The translations under genes and the position numbers were made by a program. A stretch of DNA of 64,000 bases. Source: Methylococcaceae bacterium. Its GTDB lineage: Bacteria > Pseudomonadota > Gammaproteobacteria > Methylococcales > Methylomonadaceae. The stretch spans positions 1 through 64,000 of the forward strand of contig JAKIUK010000007.1 of the NCBI GenBank assembly GCA_021647585.1. Reading direction: 5' to 3'. Below, piece by piece: positions 44,133 to 53,111 of the stretch. How positions within the stretch are numbered: the stretch's first letter is position 1; the number at the start of each line of letters is the position of its first letter. The notes beneath the pieces were generated by a model, which made no database searches, was not told the origin of the DNA, and saw only the letters and a list, made by a program, of their open reading frames with translations.

Positions 44133-45055
44133 TTATGAGGCCCTATTAATGCATAAAAAATCAAAGCCATAAAAGCTAGAAACTGCTCAACTCTGCGCCG
44201 CCTTAATTGCCGGGATTTTAAAGCCAGTTTAAATAAGCCCATTCTCGATGTCATTTGTATTGAAGGAATGTCCAGAACACTTGCTAATAGCTTTAATGAA
44301 CCGAAAGCCTGTCCTGACAAAATATAATACACTCGAGTGACCTTACCTCTAATAGAAAAATTAGCACCCACTTGATTTAAATCATGTTGTCGATAATACA
44401 TTTTAGGGACAGAATCAATAAACCATATATATTTGTTGTGTCTTAAAATTGCATAAGCAAGCCAATCATGAAGTACAAAATCATTTAACTCAGGAAATGT
44501 ATTTAAATATTTTTTTATAAGACCAGCAGCTTTGCTAGTATAAATGTAGGTACATCCTGGACCAGCAGCTTCAAATAAGTAATCAAATTCTCTCTGAGGC
44601 TGAGACTTATCAATTAACCTTTCAGTTCCATCTTCCCAAAAAGCAATAACACTTGCCGAATAGGCTTCCGCATTGTTTAATTCCATTTGCTTTATTCCAT
44701 AAGATAACTTATCTAAAAACCACACATCATCTTGATCTGAAAAAGCCAGGTAATCAAAATTTGAAAAATTCACATCTTTAACCAATCTGAAAAAATTTGG
44801 CGCCGCACTACCAAATCTCTCCCCATAAGATAAAACATTAATATTCAAATTTTGTTTTGCAAAGCTTAAGCACCATTCATATGTGTTATCGCTAGAAAGA
44901 TCAACACTGATAAAAACCGTTACATTAACATTCTTCTGTTGCAGTATGCTTTGTAATTGCTGTTCAATATAAGTTATTCCATTATAAGCAGCCAATAAAA
45001 CAACAACACTAGGTAATAAATTTTCGACGTTGGAATCGCATACTGACTCACTCAT
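44129..45055 (-). CDS. Family 2 glycosyltransferase (rhamnosyltransferase-like)
   Basis: A 308-residue GT-A enzyme: VVLLAAYNGITYIEQQLQSI at the start, a nucleotide-binding Asp, and the metal motif in LAFSDQDDVWFLDKL (about 112-126). The SDQDDVW form is typical of rhamnosyl- and related transferases for surface polysaccharides. A C-terminal basic hydrophobic tail may touch the membrane. It overlaps the next glycosyltransferase by 8 bases. Confidence 0.9.
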   Translation of the reverse strand: MSESVCDSNVENLLPSVVVLLAAYNGITYIEQQLQSILQQKNVNVTVFISVDLSSDNTYEWCLSFAKQNLNINVLSYGERFGSAAPNFFRLVKDVNFSNFDYLAFSDQDDVWFLDKLSYGIKQMELNNAEAYSASVIAFWEDGTERLIDKSQPQREFDYLFEAAGPGCTYIYTSKAAGLIKKYLNTFPELNDFVLHDWLAYAILRHNKYIWFIDSVPKMYYRQHDLNQVGANFSIRGKVTRVYYILSGQAFGSLKLLASVLDIPSIQMTSRMGLFKLALKSRQLRRRRVEQFLAFMALIFYALIGPHK

Positions 45056-45785
45056 TTATGTTTAACTTCCGCATTCTCTCAAAGGAATACCTTGTTATCA
45101 GGTTGTAAGAAATAATTATTCGCCACCAAACTTTAACCAGCAGAGAATCATCTCTGTTTTTTATGAAATTAGTTACATTTCCCTGATGCCGCCGGTAAAG
45201 TAACAATTGCTCATCCATAAACACAGACTTCCCAAAAACCTCACAAATTAACCCGATCCACCAATCATGCATCGGTAAATTTGCTGGAAAGGGTAAAGCC
45301 AGATTTAAAATTTTGCGATTGAATGCCATGCAGCAACCAATATATGAGTTTCTATATATATTATTAATAAACCCTTGCCTACTTTTATAAAGAGACATAA
45401 ATGAATCTTTTTCTATTTCTTTCAAATTTGAATCAACAATCTTACAATCGGAAACTACCAAATCTGATTTTTTCAATTGAGCTAACATTTTTTCTACCCG
45501 ATCAGGTAGCCATATATCATCTTGATCAGATAAAAAAATATGCTCACCATTCGCAAATTTCAATGCATTCTCAAAATTATTAACAGGACTTTTAAATGAA
45601 TTATTCTCAAATATTTTTATTCTACTGTCCGCAAATGATTTTACGATCTTTATCGTATCGTCCGTTGATGAATCATCTGAAATAATGACCTCATCAGTAG
45701 CGCAAAGTTGGGATAATATACTTTGTAGTTGAGCGAAAATGTAGAGCTCACCATTATGAGTAGCAATACAAACAGATATTCTCAT
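45048..45785 (-). CDS. Family 2 glycosyltransferase
   Basis: A 245-residue GT-A glycosyltransferase: ISVCIATHNGELYIFAQLQSI at the start (shown to 20 residues as ISVCIATHNGELYIFAQLQS), the metal motif in IFLSDQDDIWLPDRV (about 85-99), and a C-terminal part with RRHQGNVTNF. It is similar in type to the next gene, perhaps an old duplication. First in the leftward polysaccharide operon. Confidence 0.9.
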   Translation of the reverse strand: MRISVCIATHNGELYIFAQLQSILSQLCATDEVIISDDSSTDDTIKIVKSFADSRIKIFENNSFKSPVNNFENALKFANGEHIFLSDQDDIWLPDRVEKMLAQLKKSDLVVSDCKIVDSNLKEIEKDSFMSLYKSRQGFINNIYRNSYIGCCMAFNRKILNLALPFPANLPMHDWWIGLICEVFGKSVFMDEQLLLYRRHQGNVTNFIKNRDDSLLVKVWWRIIISYNLITRYSFERMRKLNINE

Positions 45786-45905
45786 ATTAAGTCTTCTAAT
45801 ATATACAGCGTGTTATTTAGATTCAATAATAAACGGATTCTATGCCGTTTTCCACCTCCCTTAGCCTATTTTTTAGATGTTTAATCCGTGTCGGGCAAAA
45901 GATAT

Positions 45906-47444
45906 TTAGGCCTTTTCTGATTTTATATTATCTAAGGAGCCAGGATTTGAAACGACGTCCTTTTCTACTACAAACAAATCCAGTGCTTTTTGCAATTTAT
46001 CAAAATCAAAACTATCCTCTAATGCATCTGTAATTAAGTTAATCCCCTCTTCACGTACTTCATCTAAATTGACTGTCTGCTGAATTCTACATCCAGCCCA
46101 GTTTAGCAAAGAAGCACTAGCCTCTGGCAAATCAAAAAGTCCATGTAAGTAAGTCCCCAGTACCAAATTATCTTCCGAAATTGCACCTTCAGGATTCCCT
46201 TCAATGGTCATAACAGATTTTTTCAATGCTTCTCCCTGCGTTAAACCGGCGTGAATTTCATATCCTGCAACAGGACTATTATCCACAGATAAAAAACCGC
46301 TGACTTTGCGTAAACATTTTTCAGCATGCAGTGTTGTTTCCATATCCAGAAACCCCAAACCTGTACTTGACCCGGGTTCACCCTCAATACCTTCCGGATC
46401 ATGAATAGCCTTACCCAACATTTGATAACCACCACAAAGCCCAATCAAGCGTCCACCATAACGCAGATGTTTATTAATAAAATCTCCCCAGCCCATATCA
46501 ATAAACCACTTCAAATCATCCCTTACTGATTTGCTACCGGGTAAAATCACTAACTCGGCAGCTAAACAATCAGCAGGGTCCTTTGCTAATTGTACTGTCA
46601 CCTCAGGATGTAGCAGTAATGGATCAAAATCGGTATGATTACTTATTCTTGGGAATACAGGCACAAGCACAGTAAAACTATTTTTTTTATTCTTTTGGTG
46701 TTTATCAAAAGCAAGAGCATCTTCAGCATCCAGATAAAGATCATGTAAATAAGGTAATACAGCAAATACTGGCTTTCCAGTCCTATGCTCCAACCAGTCT
46801 AAGCCAGATTTTAATAAGGCAATATCGCCCCTAAACCGGTTAATAACAAAACCCACAATTCTTTTTTGCTCAGATTCTGATAACAGATCCAGAGTCCCGA
46901 CTATATGTGCAAAAACTCCGCCTTTATCTATATCTGCAATTAATATAACAGGGCAGTCTACGGCCTCTGCAAAGCCCATATTTGCAATATCACCTGCACG
47001 TAAATTAATCTCAGCCGGACTCCCCGCACCTTCCACAACAAGCATCTGATATTGATCAACTAATCGTTTATGCGACGCTAACACAGCTTGCATAGCCTGT
47101 TTCTTATATTGATGATATTTTTGAGCAGACTGGTTATTCAGTGCTTTACCATGAATAATCACTTGTGCTGTTTTATCAGAATTTGGCTTCAATAAAATGG
47201 GATTCATATCTGTATGAGGTTCCAGATTACAAGCTCTCGCCTGTACTGCCTGAGCACGTCCAATTTCCCCTGCATCTACTGTAACCGCACTGTTTAATGC
47301 CATATTCTGTGGTTTAAAAGGGACAACTTTAATGCCTTTTCGATAATAGTAGCGACATAAAGCGGTTACCAGGGTACTTTTTCCTGCATCCGATGTAGTT
47401 CCTTGAACCATTAATGTTTGCTGTATATTTTTTGTTGATTGCAT
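45906..47444 (-). CDS. cobQ: Cobyric acid synthase
   Basis: Amidates the b, d, e and g side chains of adenosylcobyrinic acid a,c-diamide with glutamine and ATP. The 512 residues have the dethiobiotin-synthase-like ATP domain (LMVQGTTSDAGKSTLVTALC, about 11-30), and a C-terminal class I-like amidotransferase with Cys in GLCGGYQMLG. Length is slightly above the usual 485-510. Divergent from cbiB with only 64 bases between, too few for a cobalamin riboswitch. Confidence 0.96.
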   Translation of the reverse strand: MQSTKNIQQTLMVQGTTSDAGKSTLVTALCRYYYRKGIKVVPFKPQNMALNSAVTVDAGEIGRAQAVQARACNLEPHTDMNPILLKPNSDKTAQVIIHGKALNNQSAQKYHQYKKQAMQAVLASHKRLVDQYQMLVVEGAGSPAEINLRAGDIANMGFAEAVDCPVILIADIDKGGVFAHIVGTLDLLSESEQKRIVGFVINRFRGDIALLKSGLDWLEHRTGKPVFAVLPYLHDLYLDAEDALAFDKHQKNKKNSFTVLVPVFPRISNHTDFDPLLLHPEVTVQLAKDPADCLAAELVILPGSKSVRDDLKWFIDMGWGDFINKHLRYGGRLIGLCGGYQMLGKAIHDPEGIEGEPGSSTGLGFLDMETTLHAEKCLRKVSGFLSVDNSPVAGYEIHAGLTQGEALKKSVMTIEGNPEGAISEDNLVLGTYLHGLFDLPEASASLLNWAGCRIQQTVNLDEVREEGINLITDALEDSFDFDKLQKALDLFVVEKDVVSNPGSLDNIKSEKA

Positions 47445-47508
47445 TGAAAAAGAATTTGTTGCGCTGAATACGTATAATTACAGCTGGAAATTGGAGTAGA
47501 AATAGTAC

Positions 47509-48435
47509 ATGAATCTAACAACAATGATTATTTTAGCTGTTCTGTTAGACCACTGGCTAGGCGAAACTAAGAAATACCATCCTTTGGTTTATTTTGGTTA
47601 CGCTGCTAATAGCATAGAAAAAAAACTACGCCAGCAAAAGCACTCCGCTTTAAAACAAAAAACAGCTGGTCTCATTGCCTTATTATTACTCATTTGTCCT
47701 TTTACTGTGGTCATATACAGTCTTAGTCAATACAGCTTTATCAACAATATTATTGCCCCTCTTATTCTCTATTTCTGCATCGCAACCAACAGTTTAAAGC
47801 AACATGCTATTAACGTTTTACAAGCACTTGAAGCCGACTCCTTAGTCTCGGCAAAAAGCCAGGTTGCACTGATAGTCAGTCGAGAAACAGACAAAATGTC
47901 TAGCGCTGATGTCCGTAGAGCGACGATTGAATCTGTTTTAGAAAATGGCGCTGATGCTGTGTTTGCACCTATTTTCTGGTTTGTTATTGCTGGCCCTGCA
48001 GGAGCTATTTTTTACAGACTTTCTAATACACTGGATGCCATGTGGGGTTATAAAAACCAGCAATATGTGCATTTTGGCTGGGCTGCTGCGAAGTTTGACG
48101 ATGTTTTAAACTGGATTCCGGCACGTCTTACTGCCTTGAGTTATGCTTTGTTAGGACAAACAACTCTGGCCATGAACTGCTGGAAAAATCAGGCTCATTT
48201 ATTGGATAGTCCTAATGCAGGACCGGTAATGACCTCAGGTGCAGGTGCCCTCAAAATACAACTTGGCGGTCCCGCCTGGTATCGTGGAAAACTTAAAGAT
48301 AAAGTCTTTTTTGGTACTGGAATAAGCCCCGTTAATGGTGATATTATCAGAGCCAATGCTTTAATTAGCTACAGCCTTTATTTATGGATTTTTATTTTAA
48401 TTGTTTTGACTTATATAGGAGAAATCCTTGCTTGA
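47509..48435 (+). CDS. cbiB: Adenosylcobinamide-phosphate synthase
   Basis: Integral membrane protein that joins aminopropanol phosphate to adenosylcobyric acid. The 308 residues show the CbiB/CobD start (LDHWLGETKKYHPLVYFG), RRATIESVLENGADAVFAPI (about 144-163) and FDDVLNWIPARLTAL (about 203-217), with several membrane helices. Its end overlaps the threonine-phosphate decarboxylase gene by 8 bases. Confidence 0.95.
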   Translation: MNLTTMIILAVLLDHWLGETKKYHPLVYFGYAANSIEKKLRQQKHSALKQKTAGLIALLLLICPFTVVIYSLSQYSFINNIIAPLILYFCIATNSLKQHAINVLQALEADSLVSAKSQVALIVSRETDKMSSADVRRATIESVLENGADAVFAPIFWFVIAGPAGAIFYRLSNTLDAMWGYKNQQYVHFGWAAAKFDDVLNWIPARLTALSYALLGQTTLAMNCWKNQAHLLDSPNAGPVMTSGAGALKIQLGGPAWYRGKLKDKVFFGTGISPVNGDIIRANALISYSLYLWIFILIVLTYIGEILA

Positions 48436-49438
48436 ACATGGAGGTCATTTAATTAATGCCGCACAAAAATATAATATCCCCATAGAACAATGGATTGATT
48501 TATCTACCGGAATAAACCCAAATGGATGGCCAGTACCAGATATTCCCGCAACATGCTGGCAACGTCTGCCGGAAGCTGACGATGCGTTAATCCCTGCTGC
48601 CAGACTATATTATCAATGTCACTCCATTTTGCCCGTCGCAGGTTCTCAAGCTGCTATCCAGACTTTACCATTATTACGGAAAAAGTCGAAAGTTGGGGTA
48701 TTAACGCCAGCTTACTCAGAACATGCCCATAGCTGGAAAAAAGCAGGCCATGAAGTGATCGAATTATCTACAGAGGCAATAGTGTCTCAATTACATCAAC
48801 TCGATGTATTAATTTTAATCAACCCCAACAATCCTAGCGGTCAACGCTTTAATAAACAGCAGCTACTGAACTGGCATAGTCAACTCAATCAGCATAATGG
48901 CTGGCTTATCGTCGATGAAGCATTTATTGATACCACACCTGAAGATAGCCTCTGCACTCACCCTGCCAGCGATGGACTGATAATCTTACGCTCTATCGGT
49001 AAGTTTTTTGGTCTGGCTGGCATCCGTTGTGGTTTTGTTATCAGTACAAACAGTTTACTTAATTTATTAAACGAACATTTAGGACCCTGGACTATCAGTC
49101 ATCCTGGCAGATATATTGCTACACTAGCATTACTGGATATTAGCTGGCAAAAACGAATGCAGTGTCAATTAAAAGAGCAATCTAATCGCCTTGCTTCATT
49201 ATTATCTGAATATGGTTTAAAACCCACTGGGCATACTCATTTGTTTCACTGGATTAAAACTGCAGATGCTAAACAAATTCATACCGCATTTGCTCAACAC
49301 GGAATACTCACCCGGTTATTTGTTCACCCAGCAAGCTTACGCTTTGGTTTACCAAAAAATAAGTATGAATGGTCATATTTACAAAAAACTTTAATCAATC
49401 TCATTCCTAGACATGCATCTTCACCACTGATTCTCTGA
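48428..49438 (+). CDS. cobD: Threonine-phosphate decarboxylase
   Basis: PLP enzyme that makes aminopropanol phosphate for the CbiB step. The 336 residues belong to aminotransferase class I/II: LEHGGHLINAAQKYNIP at the start, LINPNNPSG (about 134-142), IVDEAFIDTTP and the PLP lysine in RSIGKFFGLAGIRCG. Translation starts at TTG (48428) with AGGAG seven bases upstream, coupled to cbiB. Called CobD in Salmonella and CobC in Pseudomonas nomenclature. Confidence 0.93.
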   Translation: MLEHGGHLINAAQKYNIPIEQWIDLSTGINPNGWPVPDIPATCWQRLPEADDALIPAARLYYQCHSILPVAGSQAAIQTLPLLRKKSKVGVLTPAYSEHAHSWKKAGHEVIELSTEAIVSQLHQLDVLILINPNNPSGQRFNKQQLLNWHSQLNQHNGWLIVDEAFIDTTPEDSLCTHPASDGLIILRSIGKFFGLAGIRCGFVISTNSLLNLLNEHLGPWTISHPGRYIATLALLDISWQKRMQCQLKEQSNRLASLLSEYGLKPTGHTHLFHWIKTADAKQIHTAFAQHGILTRLFVHPASLRFGLPKNKYEWSYLQKTLINLIPRHASSPLIL

Positions 49439-49479
49439 AACAAACTAACCTAAGATGGTTTTTAACTTCTGGATTTAAT

Positions 49480-49625
49480 ACTCAACCACTATGGACTTAA
49501 AGTCCATAGGTTGTTTAAAAACGACTGAAAGTCGTTATGTTGTTAAACAATATATCGCTTTGCGATGCTATTTTAATTGCTAAAACCTTGCACTGAAAGT
49601 GCATAGTTTTAAACTAGCGATTTGG
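49480..49625. repeat. Array of four short hairpins
   Basis: Four perfect small stems follow each other: CTATGGACT-TAA-AGTCCATAG (49489-49509), AACGACT-GAA-AGTCGTT (49520-49536) inside TTGTTTAA/TTAAACAA arms, ATCGC-TTT-GCGAT (49554-49566), and TGCACT-GAA-AGTGCA (49589-49603). Three share the ACT-(T/G)AA-AGT centre although the outer stem bases differ. The array lies between cobD and the IS66 relic. Confidence 0.6.
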
Positions 49626-49717
49626 GATAATAAAGACCACCCTAATAAGATAATTAAAAATAAAAATGAAAATAAATACCAACTAAAGGTAAGCGCTCAT
49701 TAAAGCACGTACTTGCC

Positions 49718-50597
49718 CTATTTGGCAGTTTCAGTTTTTTTAAAATTCCACGGCAACAAAGCCTCAATTTCTTCCACGGATTCAGCATAAGGCAAAGCGG
49801 TGAGAACCTGCTTAAGATAGTCATAAGGTTCCAAGCCATTGGCTTTGGCTTTGGCTGTTTCTATCAAACTGTAATGCGTGGCACTGGCACGCGCTCCCGC
49901 AGGTGTATCAGAAAATAACCAGGCTTTACGACCTATCACAAAAGGTCGAATGGCTTTTTCAGCAAGGATATTGCTGATATTGAGCTCACCATTCGAACAA
50001 TAGACGTTAAGTTTATCCCATTGGTTGCTCAGATAAGTCATGGCCTTACCCGTTAAGCTATCTTTTGGTACTTTATGTTGGTTGTTTTCCAGATAGATTT
50101 TAAGCTTATTCAGTACTGGCAGGCCTCTTTGTTGACGTTGCTGATATTTTTCATCAACTGACAGCTCTTTGATTTGCCGTTCAATCATATACAGTTTATT
50201 AATGAAGCTGAGTACCCGATCTGCTTTTGAAGGTTTGTTGATTTTACCTTTTTTAGCCTTGGGTTGAGCACTTTGTGCCTCTTTAAATTTGCGGCGCGGA
50301 TGTCGCCAGTTTATCGACTTCAGATAAATCATCAGTCCCTGCATCTAATTCTTCATTGTCATCAGAATCAGCTTCATCAAATAAAGACGTTTGTTTGGAG
50401 GATGCATAGCGTTTTATTTTAGATAGGCGTAAAGCTTCTTCCAAAATAGCAATGTGTTTTTTCTGCTTAGAAATGACTTCGGATTTAGATTCAACAACAC
50501 GGGTTAAGTCATCAATTTCAACTAATAAATCAGCGTTTTCTGGCGACCGATAAACAGTCTTATCTTATTGTTTTATATTTGAATTGTCAGCTAAAAT
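49718..50597 (-). pseudogene. IS66 transposase TnpC remnant
   Basis: The N-terminal part (about 50345-50597) gives ADNSNIKQ, a stop, then a leucine-zipper-like stretch and ASSKQTSLFDEADSDD as in intact TnpC. At about 50300 the frame breaks and joins NWRHPRRKFKEAQSAQ, followed by the C-terminal domain with GLPVLNKLKIYLE, AEKAIRPFVIGRKAWLFSDT and EPYDYLKQVLTALP (open to 49718). The central DDE region with the first catalytic residues is missing, so the protein cannot transpose. Confidence 0.88.
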
Positions 50598-50645
50598 CAT
50601 GGCTCTATTTTAACATTATTTAGCTCAAAAATATTGAAAATACTG

Positions 50646-51332
50646 TTAAAAAACAGACTCATAATGAAGTTTATTATGCCCTTTCATGGCATCAATATCC
50701 AAACCATCCAGCAACCAATTTAATTGCTGTCCTGTTAAGACCAGAGTATCTTCATAGCCTTTGGGCCACTTGAACTTTTCTTCAGCTAACGCCTTATAAT
50801 AAAGCACAAAACCATTATCTTCCCAGAACAGACATTTGATTTTGTTACGCTGCTTATTGGTAAAAGCATACTAACTGCCAGTAAACGGGTTATGCCCCAA
50901 CTCGCATTCAACAATAGCTGAAAGACCTCGATACGATTTACGAAAGTCAACGGATTGCCGATACAGATAAACCTCAGTCAAGGCAACGGCTGGTCTCATC
51001 ACAACAGTCATCGTAATACGGCATAAGGGTTGAACAAGTGCCAAGTTTCTCTCTGTAATACCTTCTATACTGACGCCATCACTAAATCGTAAAGATAATC
51101 CAATGCCAGAAACAGAGGGCGGAAGACGGCTATCAACCTGTACACGAGCAAAACCAGTCGAAGTATCAGTGTTTTTTACACGAAAACCTGCTTGTCTCTT
51201 TCGATAACTAAATTTTTGTTGGCACAAACCATGCTGCCGACAATAAGCGGCTTGAGACAGCCCTGATGACTGCCATTGCTCTAAGTGATCTAACCAGAAA
51301 GATTTAGCTTGTTGGTTTTGTGGGGATGCCAT
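50646..51332 (-). pseudogene. IS66 TnpA-TnpB remnant, fused and interrupted
   Basis: From the ATG at 51332 a TnpA-like helix-turn-helix part (FWLDHLEQWQSSGLSQAAYC, about residues 12-31) runs without a stop into TnpB (VYLYRQSVDFRKSYRGLSAI). A TAG at 50871-50873 cuts TnpB after NPFTGS; the same frame then continues YAFTNKQRNKIKCLFWED and ends at 50646. The lost stop between tnpA and tnpB and the gained stop within tnpB both show decay. Confidence 0.85.
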
Positions 51333-51379
51333 TTAAAATTACCCTGTTATTAATTGTAGGGAGCAGTGTGGCATTATTA

Positions 51380-51541
51380 TCTAGAAAGATCAGTTGGGCG
51401 CGAGATTATAGTGCAATCCATGGTTTTACAGTACTTTGAAAAAATCTTAGCCTCACCCATTCGGTTAGGTGGGTATTTTTTTGAAGTTCTGTGGAATCAA
51501 TGGGTTGTGCTAGAATCCGTGATCCAACTGATTTTTCTAGG
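51380..51541. mobile_element. MITE copy B, 162 bp, nested in the IS66 relic
   Basis: CTAGAAAGATCAGTTGGGC at the left and its near-inverse ending TTTTTCTAGG at the right are the terminal repeats. Inverted, the sequence matches copy A (26921-27132) almost throughout, except for about 50 bases missing from the middle. ATTA(T) is repeated on both flanks. It lies between tnpA and the right IS66 end, so it arrived after the IS66. Confidence 0.82.
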
Positions 51542-51611
51542 ATTATCACGGGTTGGGAATTACGCTGAGAATTGAGCGCTTACTTTTTTAATATCAAAAC
51601 TGATCACAAAT

Positions 51612-52250
51612 TCACCACTCATTCTCTGAAACAAATTCATCTAGTGGTCTGGCTTTAGTCCAGTTTTCCATTTCCAGCATGGGTTGTGGATAAAATTCAT
51701 CAACATGTCCTAGACATAAAATAGCAATTGGCCGGCTACCCTTTGGCATTTTCAATAAGTCTGCCAGTACTTTAGGCTCAAATAATGAAACCCAGCCCAT
51801 GCCCAAACCTTCTGCCCGGGCAGCCAGCCACATATTCTGTATTGCACAAGCAGCTGAAGCCAAATCCATTTCCGGTAATGTTCTGCGGCCAAATATATGC
51901 TGTTCGCGTTTATCGGGCAAAGCAACCACTAAAAGCTCAGCACATTCTAAAATTCCTTCTACTTTAAGTTTCATAAACTCATCTTCTCGTTCTGCCAGAG
52001 CTTTTGCGGTCTTTCTTCGTTCCTGTTCAACCATCTGATAGATGTCGTTTCTAAGTTTTTTTTCGGTAATTCTAATAAAATGCCAGGGTTGCATCAACCC
52101 AACACTGCCTGCCCGATGCGCCGCTTGCAATAACTTGTGCAGAATTTTAGCATCAACAGGGTCAGGTAAAAAATGACGCATATCCCGACGTTCAGCAATG
52201 GCTTTATAAACTCCAGCTCGTTCTAACTCATTAAAACGATGTTTATTCAT
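51612..52250 (-). CDS. bluB: 5,6-dimethylbenzimidazole synthase
   Basis: Flavin-destroying nitroreductase-fold enzyme that turns FMNH2 and oxygen into the lower ligand of B12. The 212 residues show ERRDMRHFLPDPVD (about 21-34), RAGSVGLMQPWHFIRI, ENRMN-like acidic helices, and GLGMGWVSLFEP, matching BluB rather than general nitroreductases. Its start overlaps the cobS stop by 4 bases. The use of oxygen agrees with an aerobic host. Confidence 0.92.
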   Translation of the reverse strand: MNKHRFNELERAGVYKAIAERRDMRHFLPDPVDAKILHKLLQAAHRAGSVGLMQPWHFIRITEKKLRNDIYQMVEQERRKTAKALAEREDEFMKLKVEGILECAELLVVALPDKREQHIFGRRTLPEMDLASAACAIQNMWLAARAEGLGMGWVSLFEPKVLADLLKMPKGSRPIAILCLGHVDEFYPQPMLEMENWTKARPLDEFVSENEW

Positions 52251-52966
52251 GCCAGAATACCCATCAAAACACTCACTTCAACCAGTTCAACAGCCGCACC
52301 ATACACATCCCCAGTTACTCCGCCCAAACGTTTTTTTGATTGTTTGCAAATGCAAACAATCATTACCAACATAAAAATAATTGGCAACAAACCCAAACAA
52401 TAGATGCCAAACACTATGCCAAACAAAGCAAGCCAATTTACGGAAGGCTTGGGTAAATTAGCAGTTATTGAGGCCCCTAAACCAGCTGGCCGAATATAAT
52501 TAGTTGATAACATAAGGATTAAGATTGCCAGTCTTCCTAGCATGGGTGTCACTAGTAATACCTCAATCGCTTGTATTTCCAGTATATGGGTAATAACCGA
52601 CCATTTAAACAATAATAGTAATACTAAGGCCACTACAGCAACCGGCCCTGCCGCCGGATCTTTCATAATATCCAGACTTCGCTGTTTATTACCTAATCCA
52701 CCGACCCAGGCATCTGCACAGTCTGCCAATCCATCTAAATGCAATCCTCCAGTCAGTAAAACCCATAAAATCAATATGATTACTGCTTGAATTTGAATCG
52801 GTATGTTAGCAAGTAAAAATGTCGCAAGCACTAATAAACTACCGATCAATAAACCGATAACAGGATAAAAAAGGGGAGAATAGCCCAGTTGCTTATCACT
52901 GGCAATAAATGAATGTGTTACAGGGATTACGGTTAAAAACTGTAATGCTATTAGGAATGACTTCAT
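52247..52966 (-). CDS. cobS: Cobalamin synthase (adenosylcobinamide-GDP ribazoletransferase)
   Basis: Integral membrane enzyme that joins adenosylcobinamide-GDP to alpha-ribazole. The 239 residues have about six membrane helices and the active-site motif GGLHLDGLADCADAWVGG (about 79-96) with the metal-binding Asp residues, followed by KDPAAGPVAV and GGVTGDVYGA near the end. Coupled to bluB. Confidence 0.95.
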   Translation of the reverse strand: MKSFLIALQFLTVIPVTHSFIASDKQLGYSPLFYPVIGLLIGSLLVLATFLLANIPIQIQAVIILILWVLLTGGLHLDGLADCADAWVGGLGNKQRSLDIMKDPAAGPVAVVALVLLLLFKWSVITHILEIQAIEVLLVTPMLGRLAILILMLSTNYIRPAGLGASITANLPKPSVNWLALFGIVFGIYCLGLLPIIFMLVMIVCICKQSKKRLGGVTGDVYGAAVELVEVSVLMGILA

Positions 52967-53002
52967 TCAGGATTATTGAATTTCCATTTGGGAATGGAGC
53001 AA

Positions 53003-53072
53003 TAGGTCGGGAAAATAACTGCTTTCTGCACAGTGTTTAGCAACTACACTGTTACAGCCGCAACCCGACCTA
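53003..53072. repeat. Nested small inverted repeats between TM2 gene and cobS
   Basis: TAGGTCGGG (53003-53011) is exactly inverted at 53064-53072, and ACAGTGT (53030-53036) at 53046-53052 within it. The 145-base gap has no gene. GGTAGGTCGG also occurs at about 32050, so the outer word may be a dispersed repeat. Confidence 0.5.
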
Positions 53073-53111
53073 CATAAACTTAATTGCCTCGTAAGAGGCT
53101 CATGTTAAAGG

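Larger units (their letters stand above)
49689..51583 (-). mobile_element. Decayed IS66-family insertion sequence
   Basis: The ends are inverse repeats beginning GTAAGCGCTCA (49689-49699; inverse at 51573-51583), the usual IS66 terminus. Inside, read leftward, are remnants of tnpA, tnpB and tnpC in the family order. No 8-bp target duplication remains. The element has a stop within tnpB, a large deletion in tnpC and a MITE inserted near its right end, so it is inactive. It separates the two halves of the cobalamin genes. Confidence 0.88.

Noticed and set aside
47445..47508. Cobalamin riboswitch between cobQ and cbiB
   Set aside because: The 64-base gap cannot hold the roughly 200-base element, and no B12-box word was seen. 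The uspA-sheath gap is also too short.
49480..49625. CRISPR-like array
   Set aside because: The repeated unit is a set of palindromes with changing stems and irregular spacing, not identical repeats with equal spacers, and no cas gene is near.
51366..51575. 69-residue rightward frame
   Set aside because: It is the translation of the MITE and the IS66 end; the same DNA inverted at 26.9 kb has no equivalent frame.
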